From positions 1-64,000 of the forward strand of contig NEEC01000004.1 of assembly GCA_002189035.1 (NCBI GenBank): 64,000 nt of DNA. Reading direction: 5' to 3'. The notes beneath the pieces were generated by a model that saw only the letters and a program-made list of their open reading frames with translations, did no database searches and was not told where the DNA came from. Made by a program: the position numbers and the translations under genes. Positions 36,284-48,100 of the stretch are shown here, piece by piece; the first letter of the stretch is position 1; the number at the start of each line of letters is the position of its first letter. This stretch comes from Utricularia gibba (lineage: Eukaryota > Streptophyta > Magnoliopsida > Lamiales > Lentibulariaceae).

Positions 36284-38565
36284 CTATATGTATCCCTTGG
36301 TGATTTCTTCTTCAAGCTCTTGGAACTCCCAAGCGTCGTCTGCGGAGTAGTTACCTGCAGACGGCAGCAAGATCACAAAAAGGAGCCGGCTGGAAATGAA
36401 TCTTGTAGGTAGGGGAGCGTTTACCTATCGAGTCTCTCCGCAATGCTGTCAAATGTGCGCAGCTGCAATAGATGAACACAATGTCACTGGGGTTCGAAGT
36501 TTGGGTGTAGGATATGGGATATGTAAATGATGGAGATGATGTGCAGGATTACCTGCCCAATGCCTTTCCGAGATCAGCTGAAAGAGATCGAATGTAGGTT
36601 CCCTTGGAGCAAGTCACACAGAAAACAAGGTTTTGCCTGCGGAGGAACATATAGATGAAGAAAAAAACAACAGAAGGAACCCCAAATGTGTTCTTTTACC
36701 TATCATCTAAACTTCTTTCAATATCAAAGCGAAAGATAGCAATTTTTCTAGGAGAAAGTTCGATGCTTTCGCCTTTTCGGGCTTTCTCATACATCCGCTC
36801 TCCTCCAACCTGATATGGAAAAGAGTAATGAGATGAAACAACAAAGCATCTGAAAACCAACATGGAAGGTGTGCAATTATCTTACTTTGATAGCCGAGAA
36901 CATAGGGGGAACTTGCCATATCTCCCCACAAAAGGATGCAGCAGCTTTTTTTATCTGCTCATCCTTGATGTGCTCCCATGGCTCCCGCTGAATCACCTGA
37001 AAATAACACACAGCAATAATGTGATTCTCTATGAAATGAGTAAGAAACCAGTATTTTCTAAGCAGTGAACATACGGGTGAATCAGCATCCCATGTCGATG
37101 TGGCTTCTCCTAAACGGATGATTCCACTGTAGCCCTTTATCATCCCTTGGTATCTGCCTCAGTAAACAACAAGCATCACGACGTATTTTCAGTCACATGC
37201 TAATCAAAATCACGCGTTCTGCTTAAACAGCAGAGTCCTTGCCAGGACTATGACTATACATACACATCCTTTGCAATGAGTGAAATTCCAAGATGTTCAT
37301 AAGGACACAATGAGATTACCTGTCAACCACCTTTGTAGCTTTACCAATGCATACAATGAGCAATCCTGTAGCCATAGGATCTAAAGTGCCAGCATGTCCG
37401 ACCTGTGTTATGACAGGGGAATTCATTAGAATACACACGTTAAAAAAAAGATCATTCCTTCATTCCTAAAGCAAAAACCTTTTTAACTTTGACTAGCCGT
37501 CGCAGCTTCCCACAAACTGTAAACGATGTCCAACCTGTTTAATGTGTATAGAATTAAAAAAAAAGGCATAAAAACTGATAAGTGCCTGTGAAAAACCCAA
37601 CATAAGAAAAGCTCAACGCATTGGAGATTTACAAAGATATAACCTTTAGGTTTGTTCACCAGAAGAACAGTTCCACCAGGACTATCCCATGTAGGAGGAA
37701 GTCCACTTCTCCTAGTCGAAAGAAAGGGCTGTGTGCTAGTATCATCTTCACCATTCTCATTGGGGCATTTCTTCAAACCCTTGAAGAAGTCCTCCACTTT
37801 CTTCTCCGTAACATGTTCAACTTTCACATCCTTTGTTTCCTTCTTGCTTTTATCAAAAAATACCAACTTTTCTTCGCTTTCCCCTGCAGTTTCAGACCCC
37901 TTGCTGTTAACATTGCGTTTCCCTGGATCGAGAAACGCCTTATCGAAACACTGATCAGGAAAATACTTCTTCTCCAACTGATACACCATCTTGTAGTGCT
38001 TGTTTTGCTCCCAAGGATATGCAAAAGCGTCGTAGAAATACAACTCTTCCTCTCTCTTATGATACGTCCGCATCTCCACTACCTCCTGCTTCAGCTCAAT
38101 GAAATCACCTTCTTGCTTCCGCCGCCCACCATTCTCTTCCTCAGACTCCGACTCCCCATACATCCTTTTCCTTCTCTTCCTGTAGTATTTCCTCTTACCC
38201 TTGTCCATCACATGCTTCCCTTCATCATCATTCCCCTCTTCAGTAGACAGCTTTCTCTCGACCCACTCATCAAATCCCATTTCATCGTCAGCTCCAGCAC
38301 CTCTGGGCTCTGGAGCATTAAGCGCCGCCGGAGAACGGCGGGATATTTTCCGGGGCAAGGGATTTGCCGGTCGAGATATAACCAATTCATACTGAAGTGG
38401 ATATCGAGTTGCTGGAGTCGAAAAAAACTTCTGGGAAGAATCTTTGATCGGACCGAAAGAAAGAAGCCGAAATGCTGCGGAGAGAGACACCGTAGACATG
38501 GAGTTATCGCGGCTGAGGCGGAAGAGCAAAAGGACGCCGGTAGACTTCGCCAAGGCCATTGTCAT
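36284..38565 (-). CDS. TruB-family tRNA pseudouridine synthase, organellar type, long N-terminal extension
   Basis: TruB enzymes convert U55 of tRNA to pseudouridine in the T loop. The start is [14 protein letters not shown] at 38565 (or MALAKS at 38559). The Ser/Arg-rich N-terminus resembles an organelle transit peptide. About 250 charged, low-complexity residues follow ([23 protein letters not shown]), then [13 protein letters not shown] and, after an intron, [18 protein letters not shown]. The catalytic motif [18 protein letters not shown] holds the active Asp. Further exons give [58 protein letters not shown], and [20 protein letters not shown] with GKAL. The end is [17 protein letters not shown], with the stop at 36284. 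The Asp, Tyr and Arg of the core motifs are all present. It is head to head with PP5. Confidence 0.9.
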
Positions 38566-38990
38566 CCGCAAGGGAAGCCAATGCCAGAACAGTCCCTTTG
38601 GCCAATCACTCGGCACAACACACAGTTAATAAGTCATAATTAAATTGGATTATCATCTTAATCGATGACTTAAAGGCTAATGAAATCAAAATCCTTCTAA
38701 CTCAGGGCACCGGGGGGCTTTATTAGGGTTTGTTCTTTGTCGTTGATGATGTGGTTTTGGGGGGAAAATCTTGGCGTGGTTTTAGTGGGGAAATATTTTC
38801 GGCCCACTTGTGTGTCTGGAATCTGCTATAGCAAGGATTTCTTTCTTCTGTGAAGCCTTCACCGTTCTCCTTGTCATTCTAGACATCGGAAGTTCTGGGA
38901 CTACAGGCGGGCGTATTTGGGATTGTAGTATGCCGAAATATCACAAAGCAGTGTCTTTTTAGCGGAAGTATTCATAGCATATCCATAAGC
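38566..38990. promoter_or_regulatory. Shared bidirectional promoter of TruB synthase and PP5
   Basis: Only 425 bp separate the two start codons. The interval has a telo-box in reverse (TTAGGGTTT, 38723-38731) next to a GGGGGGC stretch, and no TATA box in good position for either gene. This fits a TATA-less housekeeping divergent promoter. Transcription start sites cannot be placed from sequence alone. Confidence 0.5.
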
Positions 38991-41782
38991 ATGGAGGGGG
39001 AGAATTCGACAACCGTACTAGGGGCTGAGGAACTGAAACTGCTTGCTAACGAAGCTTTCAGAGGTATTGGGCTGGGGGCATGCGTTTTTCAAACACTGGC
39101 TCAACTTTTTGACGTGTTTGTTTGGTTTCCCAGCGTGTAAATTTTCCCAGGCTGTTGATTTGTATTCACAAGCGATTACGTTGAATGGGGATAATGCTGT
39201 TTACTGGGCTAACCGTGCCTTTGCGCACGCGAAATTGGAAGCCTACGGGAGTGCAGTACAGGACAGTACAAGGGCTATTGAAATTGATCCAAAGTATTCC
39301 AAGGCCAGTGCTTTCGTTCTCGTTTTATAATGGAAGTGATTTCTTGTCTGCTTTTGAGGGTTAAAGTAACGTGGAAGTTTGTTTGTTCGATTTGTGTTTA
39401 TGTGCAGGGCTACTATAGGAGAGGTGCGGCCTATATGTCAATGGGCAAATTTAAGGAAGCCCTCAAGGATTTTCAACAAGTGAGTTTTCATTATCTTTTT
39501 ATAGGCATAATTTGATCTTTTCCGTCTCCAAGGATTTTATCCCAGTTGTAGTCGTTAGTTGCCAATTGGAAAACAAGTCTTGAAGTATGATTATTTAATA
39601 CATGTGAAGAACTAGAGAAAAAAAAAATCTAACTTCTTTCACGATGTCTTTGTCTTTGAGCTGATTGCTACTCTCGTGAACCATAAGTGAAAATGTTTGT
39701 GTTTCTGCTAAATTTTGTGTTTCACATTTCATCATAAGGTGCATAAATTGTGTCCCAATGACCCCGAGGCCATCAAGAAACTGAGGGAATGCCAGAAAGC
39801 AGTGATGAAATTCAAATTTGAAGAAGCTATTTCTGTACCTGAATCAGAGAGGCGTTCTGTTGCCGACTCTATTGATTATCGCACCATAGGTGAATATTCT
39901 TGTTGAGCTGTTTGATTCATCTTACTCATCCAAACTTGTCTAGTAAAATGAGCAACCATTTGTTTATGACCTCTTTGAACTCCAGCGGTTGAATCTCAGT
40001 ATTCTGGCGCAAGAATAGATGGAGAGGTTGTGACACTGGATTTCATTAAGAAGATGATTGATGACTTTAAGAACCAGAAGACCCTGCACAAAAGGTATGT
40101 TTGTGCATAGTTACAAGAGACTTGCATAATCATCTTTCTGGCTGCTGCTTATCCTGTTTCTGAATTGCGGCTGATTGGTGGGTTTTAATTTATTTGTCTT
40201 CAGATATGCCTACCAAATTGTGCTTCAGACAAGAGATTTACTACGAGAAATGCCATCTCTTGTTGATATCAATGTTGGTGATGGGAAGCATTTTACTGTG
40301 TGTGGTGATGTCCATGGTCAGGTAACGTGTATTGTATAATGCCTCTACTGCATTAGGTCAACATCGAAGGACTGATTATTCTTAATGATTCATTTTTCAT
40401 GTTGCAGTTCTATGATTTGCTAAATATTTTTGAACTCAATGGGCTTCCATCAGAAGATAATCCTTATCTATTCAATGGAGACTTTGTGGATAGAGGGTCA
40501 TTCTCTGTAGAGGTCATATTAACATTGTTTGCCTTCAAATGCATGTCCCCATCAGGTGATCAGTGTTTCATGTTAAATATAAGTGGCACAATATTGATTT
40601 ACAGACACTGAAAAGTTCTCAAGATTTCTTATATTTGTTTAACAATTTTTGTTTTTTGGCTCTTACTGGGTGGGAATCCCTGGATCCAACACATTTCACT
40701 ACCAGCAATATACCTAGCTCGAGGGAACCACGAAAGCAAGAGCATGAACAAGATTTATGGTTTTGAAGGCGAGGTCAAGTCCAAGTTGAGTGAAGCATTC
40801 GTAGAACTATTTGCCGAAGTTTTCTGTTGGCTGCCACTCTCTCATGTCATAAACAAGAAAATTTTCGTGGTCCATGGAGGGCTTTTCAGTGTGGATGGTG
40901 TCAAGCTCTCTGATATAAAAGCAATTAATCGCTTTTGTGAACCACCTGAGGAAGGTAAGCTCCATGTGCAGTTTCATAACCCTGTATTTACAGTTGACTT
41001 CACAACTATTCAGGGCCCATCTTCTTCAAGCCACGGATGAAACACTGTTCCCCAGCCTTTGCTTATTCTTACCTTGTTTGTAGGATTGATGTGTGAGCTG
41101 CTGTGGAGTGATCCACAGCCACAGCTCGGGCGGGGTCCCAGCAAGCGTGGAGTGGGTCTTTCTTTTGGCGCAGATGTAACTAAAAAATTTTTGCAGGACA
41201 ACAACCTAGGTTTGTTTCTGCAGTGCATAGTATAGAAGCCTCTCTAGCAGGTATACCATCTCATTCTGCTACGGAATCCTTTTTCAGATTTAGTAGTGCG
41301 GTCCCATGAAGTAAAGGATGAAGGTTATGAAGTTGAACATGATGGCAAACTTATCACCGTGTTTTCTGCTCCAAACTACTGCGATCAGGTAAATGACGCT
41401 TTTCTCAATGAAGCACACCACGCATTTTCTAAGGTAGTGAGAACAATCAGTACAAGTCTTCTTAAAGTGTCCATATTTTCCATAAAGCACAACAATGCTC
41501 ACGTCCTGTGTTGCCTTTTATTTGCATTGTTCTTACCCATGCATGCTTCAGATGGGAAACAAGGGAGCGTTTATACGGTTTGAAGCCCCCGAAATGAAAC
41601 CGAACATCACAACGTTTTCAGCAGTGGTCAGTCTCTTCCTAGCTACACTATTTTATTCAAGCACTCACGAATGATTAGTTGTGTGATCATATGCTTAACC
41701 GGCGTCCTTTGTTTGCTTGCAGCCGCACCCTGATGTGAAACCAATGGCGTACGCAAACAACTTCTTAAGACTCTTCTCATGA
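38991..41782 (+). CDS. PP5: Serine/threonine protein phosphatase 5 (PAPP5), TPR plus PP2A-type catalytic domain
   Basis: PP5 binds HSP90 through its TPR repeats, and in plants it dephosphorylates phytochromes. The start [20 protein letters not shown] is at 38991. The TPR part is [41 protein letters not shown] and [17 protein letters not shown]. The catalytic motifs are complete: [107 protein letters not shown] and [17 protein letters not shown]. It ends [17 protein letters not shown] at 41782. All metal-binding residues (D-x-H, GD, GNHE, HGG, SAPNYC) are there. The intron at 39304-39407 has a GC donor. Every other junction is GT-AG and the frame is intact. Confidence 0.97.
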
Positions 41783-42027
41783 CCCCTTCTTACGCCTTGT
41801 TCCTGATTCATTAAACCTGTCACCTTGGAGGTTGCTTTTGCAGCGACGTGTTCAAGTCATTGTTCAACCATTTTCACTCTGGAATTCTTCGACGCGTTTC
41901 TGTTCAAAAATTTTTTTCCAAAGAATTGTTATTCAGCAATGAGATAGTAACCATGCCTCTGAAAAGAGAACCAGTTGAAGAGTATGAGTTTCCTGGGAAT
42001 GAAACCGATGTACGGAAACTGAATGAA

Positions 42028-44087
42028 TCAAAAAAAATCCACTTGCACGAAATCACCACGCGACTGCGTCATCTCGGCGTGCTCCACTTCCTCTGTAAAT
42101 GCTGCCTTGTGTTCAGGTCCGGCTTCGCTCCTGTCGAAGGGATCCGGCACATCCGGTGGTGTGGTGCAGCGTATGAGTGCCCAGTTGTCGTTCTGGAAGA
42201 AAGGGTGCTGCTTTATCTCTGCAGCTCCACGCCTGTAACCCAGCCTATGCTGAGGTTCTTTCACCAGTAAGCCCCTGATCAGGTCTCTTGCGGCGAAGCT
42301 TACCGTGGGGGACTCTGGGAATCGCAGTGGCTGGCCGATGACGTTGAGTAGTGTAGCTCGATTTCCATTCCCACGGAAGGGTGTTAATCCGTACAAGAGC
42401 TCATAAAGAAAGATCCCGAAGGTCCACCAGTCAACAGCACTTCCATGGCCTTCTCCCTTGATGATTTCAGGGGCTAGATACTCATGAGTGCCAACAAAGG
42501 ACATGGATCGAGCATTTGTAGGCTCAGCTATCAGTTCAAGGAGCACGTTGGTTTCGTCTGAGATGTCCATCTTCAGTGGGGGGGCCTGTTTCTTCGGTTT
42601 GCTGAGAAAACGAGAGCTGAAACAAGTTGTCCGGATAACGCGTGATGGATCAACACAGAAGTTAACTGAGCTCTTGGATTCTAGTTTGTGATTTGAAGAC
42701 CGGACCATTGTTGGAATTGAAGCACACCGAAGGGAGAGATCGAAATCTGAAAGCATGATGTGCCCATCTTCTCTCACCAATACGTTTTCCGGTTTAAGAT
42801 CTCTGTAAATGATCCCTAGCATGTGCAGATATTCTAGAGCTAGGAGAACTTCAGCCAAATAGAACCTGGAATATGGAGATGATACAGTCGCACAACAATG
42901 AGCTTAATGATATGATTCCACGGTGAGGTCAAGAGTGTTCCACACATAAATCCCCACAAAAATACGGACGAAAGAGATATGCAATGAAAACGAGACACGC
43001 ATTTAAGGATTTCAGAAAGAATGACGGAGATTTTCCAAGAAACATGAATCTGGTAACGTCTAAATCATAAAGCCTGATATAAATGGCACCTTGGGCAGCA
43101 GCATTAAACAATCAAGCATGTCACGGCATCATTTCACACAAATCAGATGTGATGAGAGAATGTAGCGTATGACCTGGCTGCATGCTCAGGGAAGAACTTG
43201 CCCGGTTGTTTTTGTCTGAGTGAATGAAGGTCGCCACCAGGGCAAAACTCCATTACCAAGAAGGAGTAGTTGCGTGTCTCGAAATGGGTGTACAAGGTGG
43301 GGAGAAAGGGATGATCCAGTGATTGAAGAATCTCTCGTTCTGTCTGAGCTCTGAGAGTCTTCTTTCTTTCCATCAAAACGCATTTGTCCATAACTTTCAC
43401 AGCAAAGAGAGTTCTCGTGCCTATCAATTCTGCAAGATGAACAGTACCTATATCGCCACCACCCAATCTCTTGAAAATCCTGAAATTTTTCAACTCGAAA
43501 ACTCCATTATTCCGTGCTCCAACAGCTCGAATGGCCACCCACCTGGCATCATTTGCTTTATGCGGCTTGTTCATGGAGCTGAAACTGCCATAACTGCTTT
43601 CCTCACTGGCCTCGCTTTCACTACTATCTTCGTATACACTTGTCTTATGGCTTTCCACCAATTCAGAAGAATTTCTAGCGCCAAAAACACCAGTATGTTC
43701 ACTTGTTTCAGAGCTGCTGAAGCTCCGTTTGCTGTCCAAAAACTGTGCAACCGAGTAGAAGCTACCCTGCGGACTAGGACAGAAGCTAGATCCTGATTTA
43801 AATGGGAAAGAAGACACTGTTGAGAATCCCCTATAGCCATACGAATAATCCACTGGTCCATGAATGTACTTCTTACTCCTGGATGCCCCTGTATCCTGCT
43901 TCCCATTGTCTTCTTTATTTTCCAAATGGCTTCTCACTGAAAAAGTCTCTTGAATGCCATTGATTCTTCTATGATCCCTATCCTTATTCATAGCCGGATT
44001 TGTAAGCAGATGGCGTGGCGGACGACGACTCGTTCTGACAGCCGGCGAAGAACTCTGCTCTATGCAAAAAGCACTACCGCTCGTCAT
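42028..44087 (-). CDS. AGCVIII protein kinase, 583 residues, two exons
   Basis: Plant AGCVIII kinases phosphorylate PIN auxin exporters and regulate polar growth. Exon 1 is 44087-43174 and exon 2 is 42865-42028, totalling 1752 nt. The N-terminal ~200 residues are Ser-rich ([31 protein letters not shown]). The kinase domain has [20 protein letters not shown], the VAIK-type Lys in LFAVKVMDK, and [10 protein letters not shown]. Magnesium binding is [10 protein letters not shown], where DFD replaces DFG, the hallmark of plant AGCVIII. A long insert follows DFD before [20 protein letters not shown]. The end FVQVDFF resembles the PIF-type tail. The single intron inside the catalytic loop region is characteristic. 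The closest Arabidopsis kinases from memory are D6PK-like/AGC1 genes at At3g27580 and At5g40030. The frame is intact. It is tail to tail with PP5, 245 bp apart. Confidence 0.93.
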
Positions 44088-45107
44088 CTTTAAGAAACTG
44101 CAGCCCTTGATCAGCTATTGTGATCCTGTTTCATCGCAAGACACGTGCGAAAAACCCACAGTAGAGCCGTAAAAACCAAGTTAAATCAGATTCCTGAATC
44201 AAGATTTTCAAATTTATAATCAGAAGGTAGAGAAAAGAATCATACAAGGCAATTCATGCATTTCTTGACATGCATCACATTCAAGACGTCCATCTCCATC
44301 AACAACGGACAACAAATACAGAAAAACAAAACCCCAAACAAAAGAAGAATCCAATGAATTACAAAGACGCGGACCTGTATCCAAGGGAAAGGAGAAGAAA
44401 GCTCGCCCAAAACCCAAATAAGTGTTCTACAGAACCTGCATGTAAAGGGAATCGGATCGGAAAGAAACCAACTTTGAATTTGATCGAACGGCGATACAAA
44501 CAGCACTGAGATCGTGCTGGAAGCAGTGACAAATCCCGGAAATATTCAGTTCTGGTAATCAGTGCATACTCTAGAGACAGACAGATGCATAGGTATTTGG
44601 AAAAAGAAGCAGAAAGCGGCGGAAAAGCGGTAACTCCCATTGCCGGTTAGAAAGCTGGAAAAATGGAAACGTGTGCATTGATTGCTTCATTCGCGAGTGA
44701 ATCAAAACGGAAGAAATTTATCTCTTCTTCAGTTTCCTAATCCTTTGGTAATATCCAGATAAAAGATAATCAACAATAATTAATCCCTACAAGACAAACA
44801 CCATTGCTAACAACTGCCGTACTAACACAAAAAACAAGCAGCAAAGCAAAAGAAAAAGGGAAAGAAATCACCATCTTCATCGTATTTGCTGCACCCGCAT
44901 CAATCCTCTGCACAATCAGACGGAAAACTTCGAAAAACTCAATCTTGATCGCTGGAAGAGTGAAGTTTATATTTTTAGCTTCCGAGCTACATTTCTTTTT
45001 TGGCGCCAGTCAAGTATTCAAAGTAGACTTATGCGCCCGGATACGCAAAATGAAGAAATCAGTGAAGGACTAACGGACTTGAGAAAGTACAGTGCATCTT
45101 GAAGCTA
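44088..45107. other. AGC kinase leader and promoter; GP210 3' flank
   Basis: 44088-44700 is probably the 5' leader, perhaps with a leader intron. 44700-45107 is promoter plus the GP210 3' untranslated region. No separate gene is supported in this kilobase. Confidence 0.5.
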
Positions 45108-48100
45108 CTAGTATGTATGTTGAGGATTTATCCTCCTCCTCCTCCAGTGCTGCTTGTAATAAGGAGTATCATCTATAGTCTGCCTGATGTAGTCGATGAA
45201 AGGTGGTGGCGTTCGAGGAGACTGGTCCAGTACTGTTTCAGAGACGCTCTCACGTCGAGGTGTGACAGGTGAAGCAATGACAGGACTGCTGGAAGAAAAG
45301 GCTGGTTCTGATCTTTCTTGCCGATCCAAGTAGTATGCGCCCGCAGCCAATGGTACTATCAACAAAAACAGCATAACCAATACAATGGGCCATGAAATCG
45401 GACTTGCTGCTTCTGCTGCTATCACGTCCTGCTCCTCAGGGTTGTAGCTGACAGTGAACTCAACTCTCTGCCCGGTTGCAGGAAGCGAGAAGATGATCTG
45501 ATCGTTGAATCTCTCATTTCCAATTACGCTGACCTCATACTGCACAAACTTCTTTTCTGCAGAATGCCCCCTGTGGATAGGCCTTACAACAAGGTGAGTC
45601 TTGTTATTCCAGTTGATTTCTAACCCAGAATTACCAACTATGGTTACAAGTCGGTTGGCAGAGTCTCGGGAAAGATTGAAATGTAAAGAATCCATGTCCA
45701 AAATAGAAAAACCTCCAATAAAGAGGGCAGATGCTGAACCAATAATATCATGGTCCCCTTTGAGTGAAGCCTTAATAGAAACTGGAACCTGAGAATTGCT
45801 CCATCTATGTCCTAGATGCTCAGGCGAGTAAGGGAAGAACAAACAATACAGATCACCAGTTTTTTGATCCTTCGAAGGCTTAGCATACCCAAGATCATAT
45901 GGTTCAACTTGACAGTCGAGCAAAGAAGAATGAATGTGGCTTTGATGATCATTGTACTTTACAGTGAAGGTATACCCTTCTGCCGGAAATTTGACATTAG
46001 TGAGTAGTCCTCTTGGAGGATCAACAAGTAGAGTATTACCCTTCAACACGCTCACTGTAGTGTGAAGCTTTAACTTTGGACCCTCGAAGAATATACGCGT
46101 AGAACCTTCGCCTCGGGCTTCAGCTTTTCCAGAAAACATATTCACAAACACAGTACTCGCATTGGCACTGGACCAGTGGCCTGATACTGAATCACCTAAA
46201 CCTTCAATTCTGAAGTCAATGCTAGATCCTTGCCGGATAACTGGATTCTGTGGATATACATGAGGTCCACAAAAAATGACCACAAACACAGCCTTTTCAG
46301 GATTATTTTGAAATCCTACCCTGAGAAGTGCTATCCCTTGGCTTATTGCTCGGATGGTGATAATACTCTCACGAACATCATAGCCCTCAATGGATACTAC
46401 ATCAGGATAGTTGGTTTCCATCTCGAACAGGGTAAGATTACAAGCCTCATGGAAAGGATTTCCAAGGTTGTCATAATATCTAACTAGAAGACTTAGTTCG
46501 TTGCCAATGGCTAGTGAATAATAAGGAAAATCATCTGTCATAATCCTCAGTTGAGACACTTCAGCAACTCTCACGCAAGAAACGACCTCAGTTCTTCCAC
46601 TTGATCTATCCATTCCTTGAATACATGCAAGATTGTTAGGCCCCTTAGTTATAATTTTAGCTCCTTCAATCTGAATATGATCAGCCATTTGGTCTGCCTT
46701 ATTGGCACATTTTTCCAACAAAGAATAAGAAATACCCACGTCACCTTGAGAATCCACTTTTCTGTACGTGTCAGAAGATAATGGTAAAAGCCTCGATGAA
46801 GCGTAGTATGGTGGAAGGACCCAGGTAACAGATGATCCAAGAGCAAGGGGAAGATTCGGAACCACCAAAACTGATACAGATGCAGAGTAGGTCACTGATT
46901 TTGAGGATGAGTCAAAAAATATGTAATTGCAAGAAAAAGAAACTGTAATTTTAGTCCTTCCTGCTGACATTCCATGCACGACTTGAACAAAATTAAGGTC
47001 GCGCCCTTCAAAGGAACTAGTGCGGTTGACTGGTTCCTGAGGCATACCATTAGAATCATGTGCATGAACAAATTTCAAGATATCTTCATCCTCCACAGTC
47101 CACTTGTAACCACCGCACAGCTCATAGAATGAAAACAAATTTCCCTCTGATAGAGAAGCATATATTGGGATTGTTCGACTGACAGCAAGTTTTTCACTCT
47201 GAGAATGTAAACGTGCAGACAAGGGAATTCCCACAGTAATCTTGCCATAGGCTTTGCATAGCACGGCTTCATTATTATCATACACAGTTGCAACTACAGT
47301 GCTGTTTCCAGGCCACATGGCAGAAACTCTTCCTGAAACCTCATGGATTTTAACAGTCTCATCATTTCCACTGGCATATTTGACATGCGAATCAATTTTA
47401 GGACCCCCTTGCACTGTCAGGGAATAGGATGCACCTGGTACCAGGAATATATCACTTGGATGAAGTCTTGCAGGTGCATAAACTTCTACATTTATAGGCT
47501 GGCTCACTATTTGTTGTCCAGAATTTTGGATAGCAAAAAGATAGAGTGTTGTCACCCCAAGGCGTGCAGCCTTTAATGTGAAGTGCGGGGATTGTATATA
47601 TGAACCTTCAACAACTTCTGCTATAGGTTCTTCAAGTTGAACATGAATCTTCATGTAAGTGTACTGTGAAGGGTCAAAGGTACGGCCATCACCAACCCCA
47701 ACTAAAAACTTTATATTCCTAAAACATCCTACTTCAATACTTATGTGATTCCCTGTTGAGACCTTAATCCAGTCTATTTCAGCAACTTGAACTGTAGAAT
47801 GAGCAACAAGAGGAGGTACAAGCCCAACATCTCGAACTGTCACAAATGCAGTACCCAGGCCTTTTGGCACCAACAGTAGATGGAGATGATCGCAAGCTGA
47901 TTTCTGTTGTACTACATCCAACACATGGGAATGATTCACCAAAGTTTCCAAGAAGCAGCTTCCCCCAGTGACAGACATATTTAACATAGCTTCCGGGCTG
48001 AAAAACAATAAGCCAAAATCTGGGTTGACTCTGAGAGAAGAAACAAGCTGTAACTTGATAGAATCTGTTAGAGAATTGACATAGCCTCTGGTGCCCAAAA

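Noticed and set aside
37621..38643. 340-codon plus-strand frame
   Set aside because: Antisense shadow of the low-complexity TruB N-terminal exon; hydrophobic text arises from reversed Lys/Glu codons.
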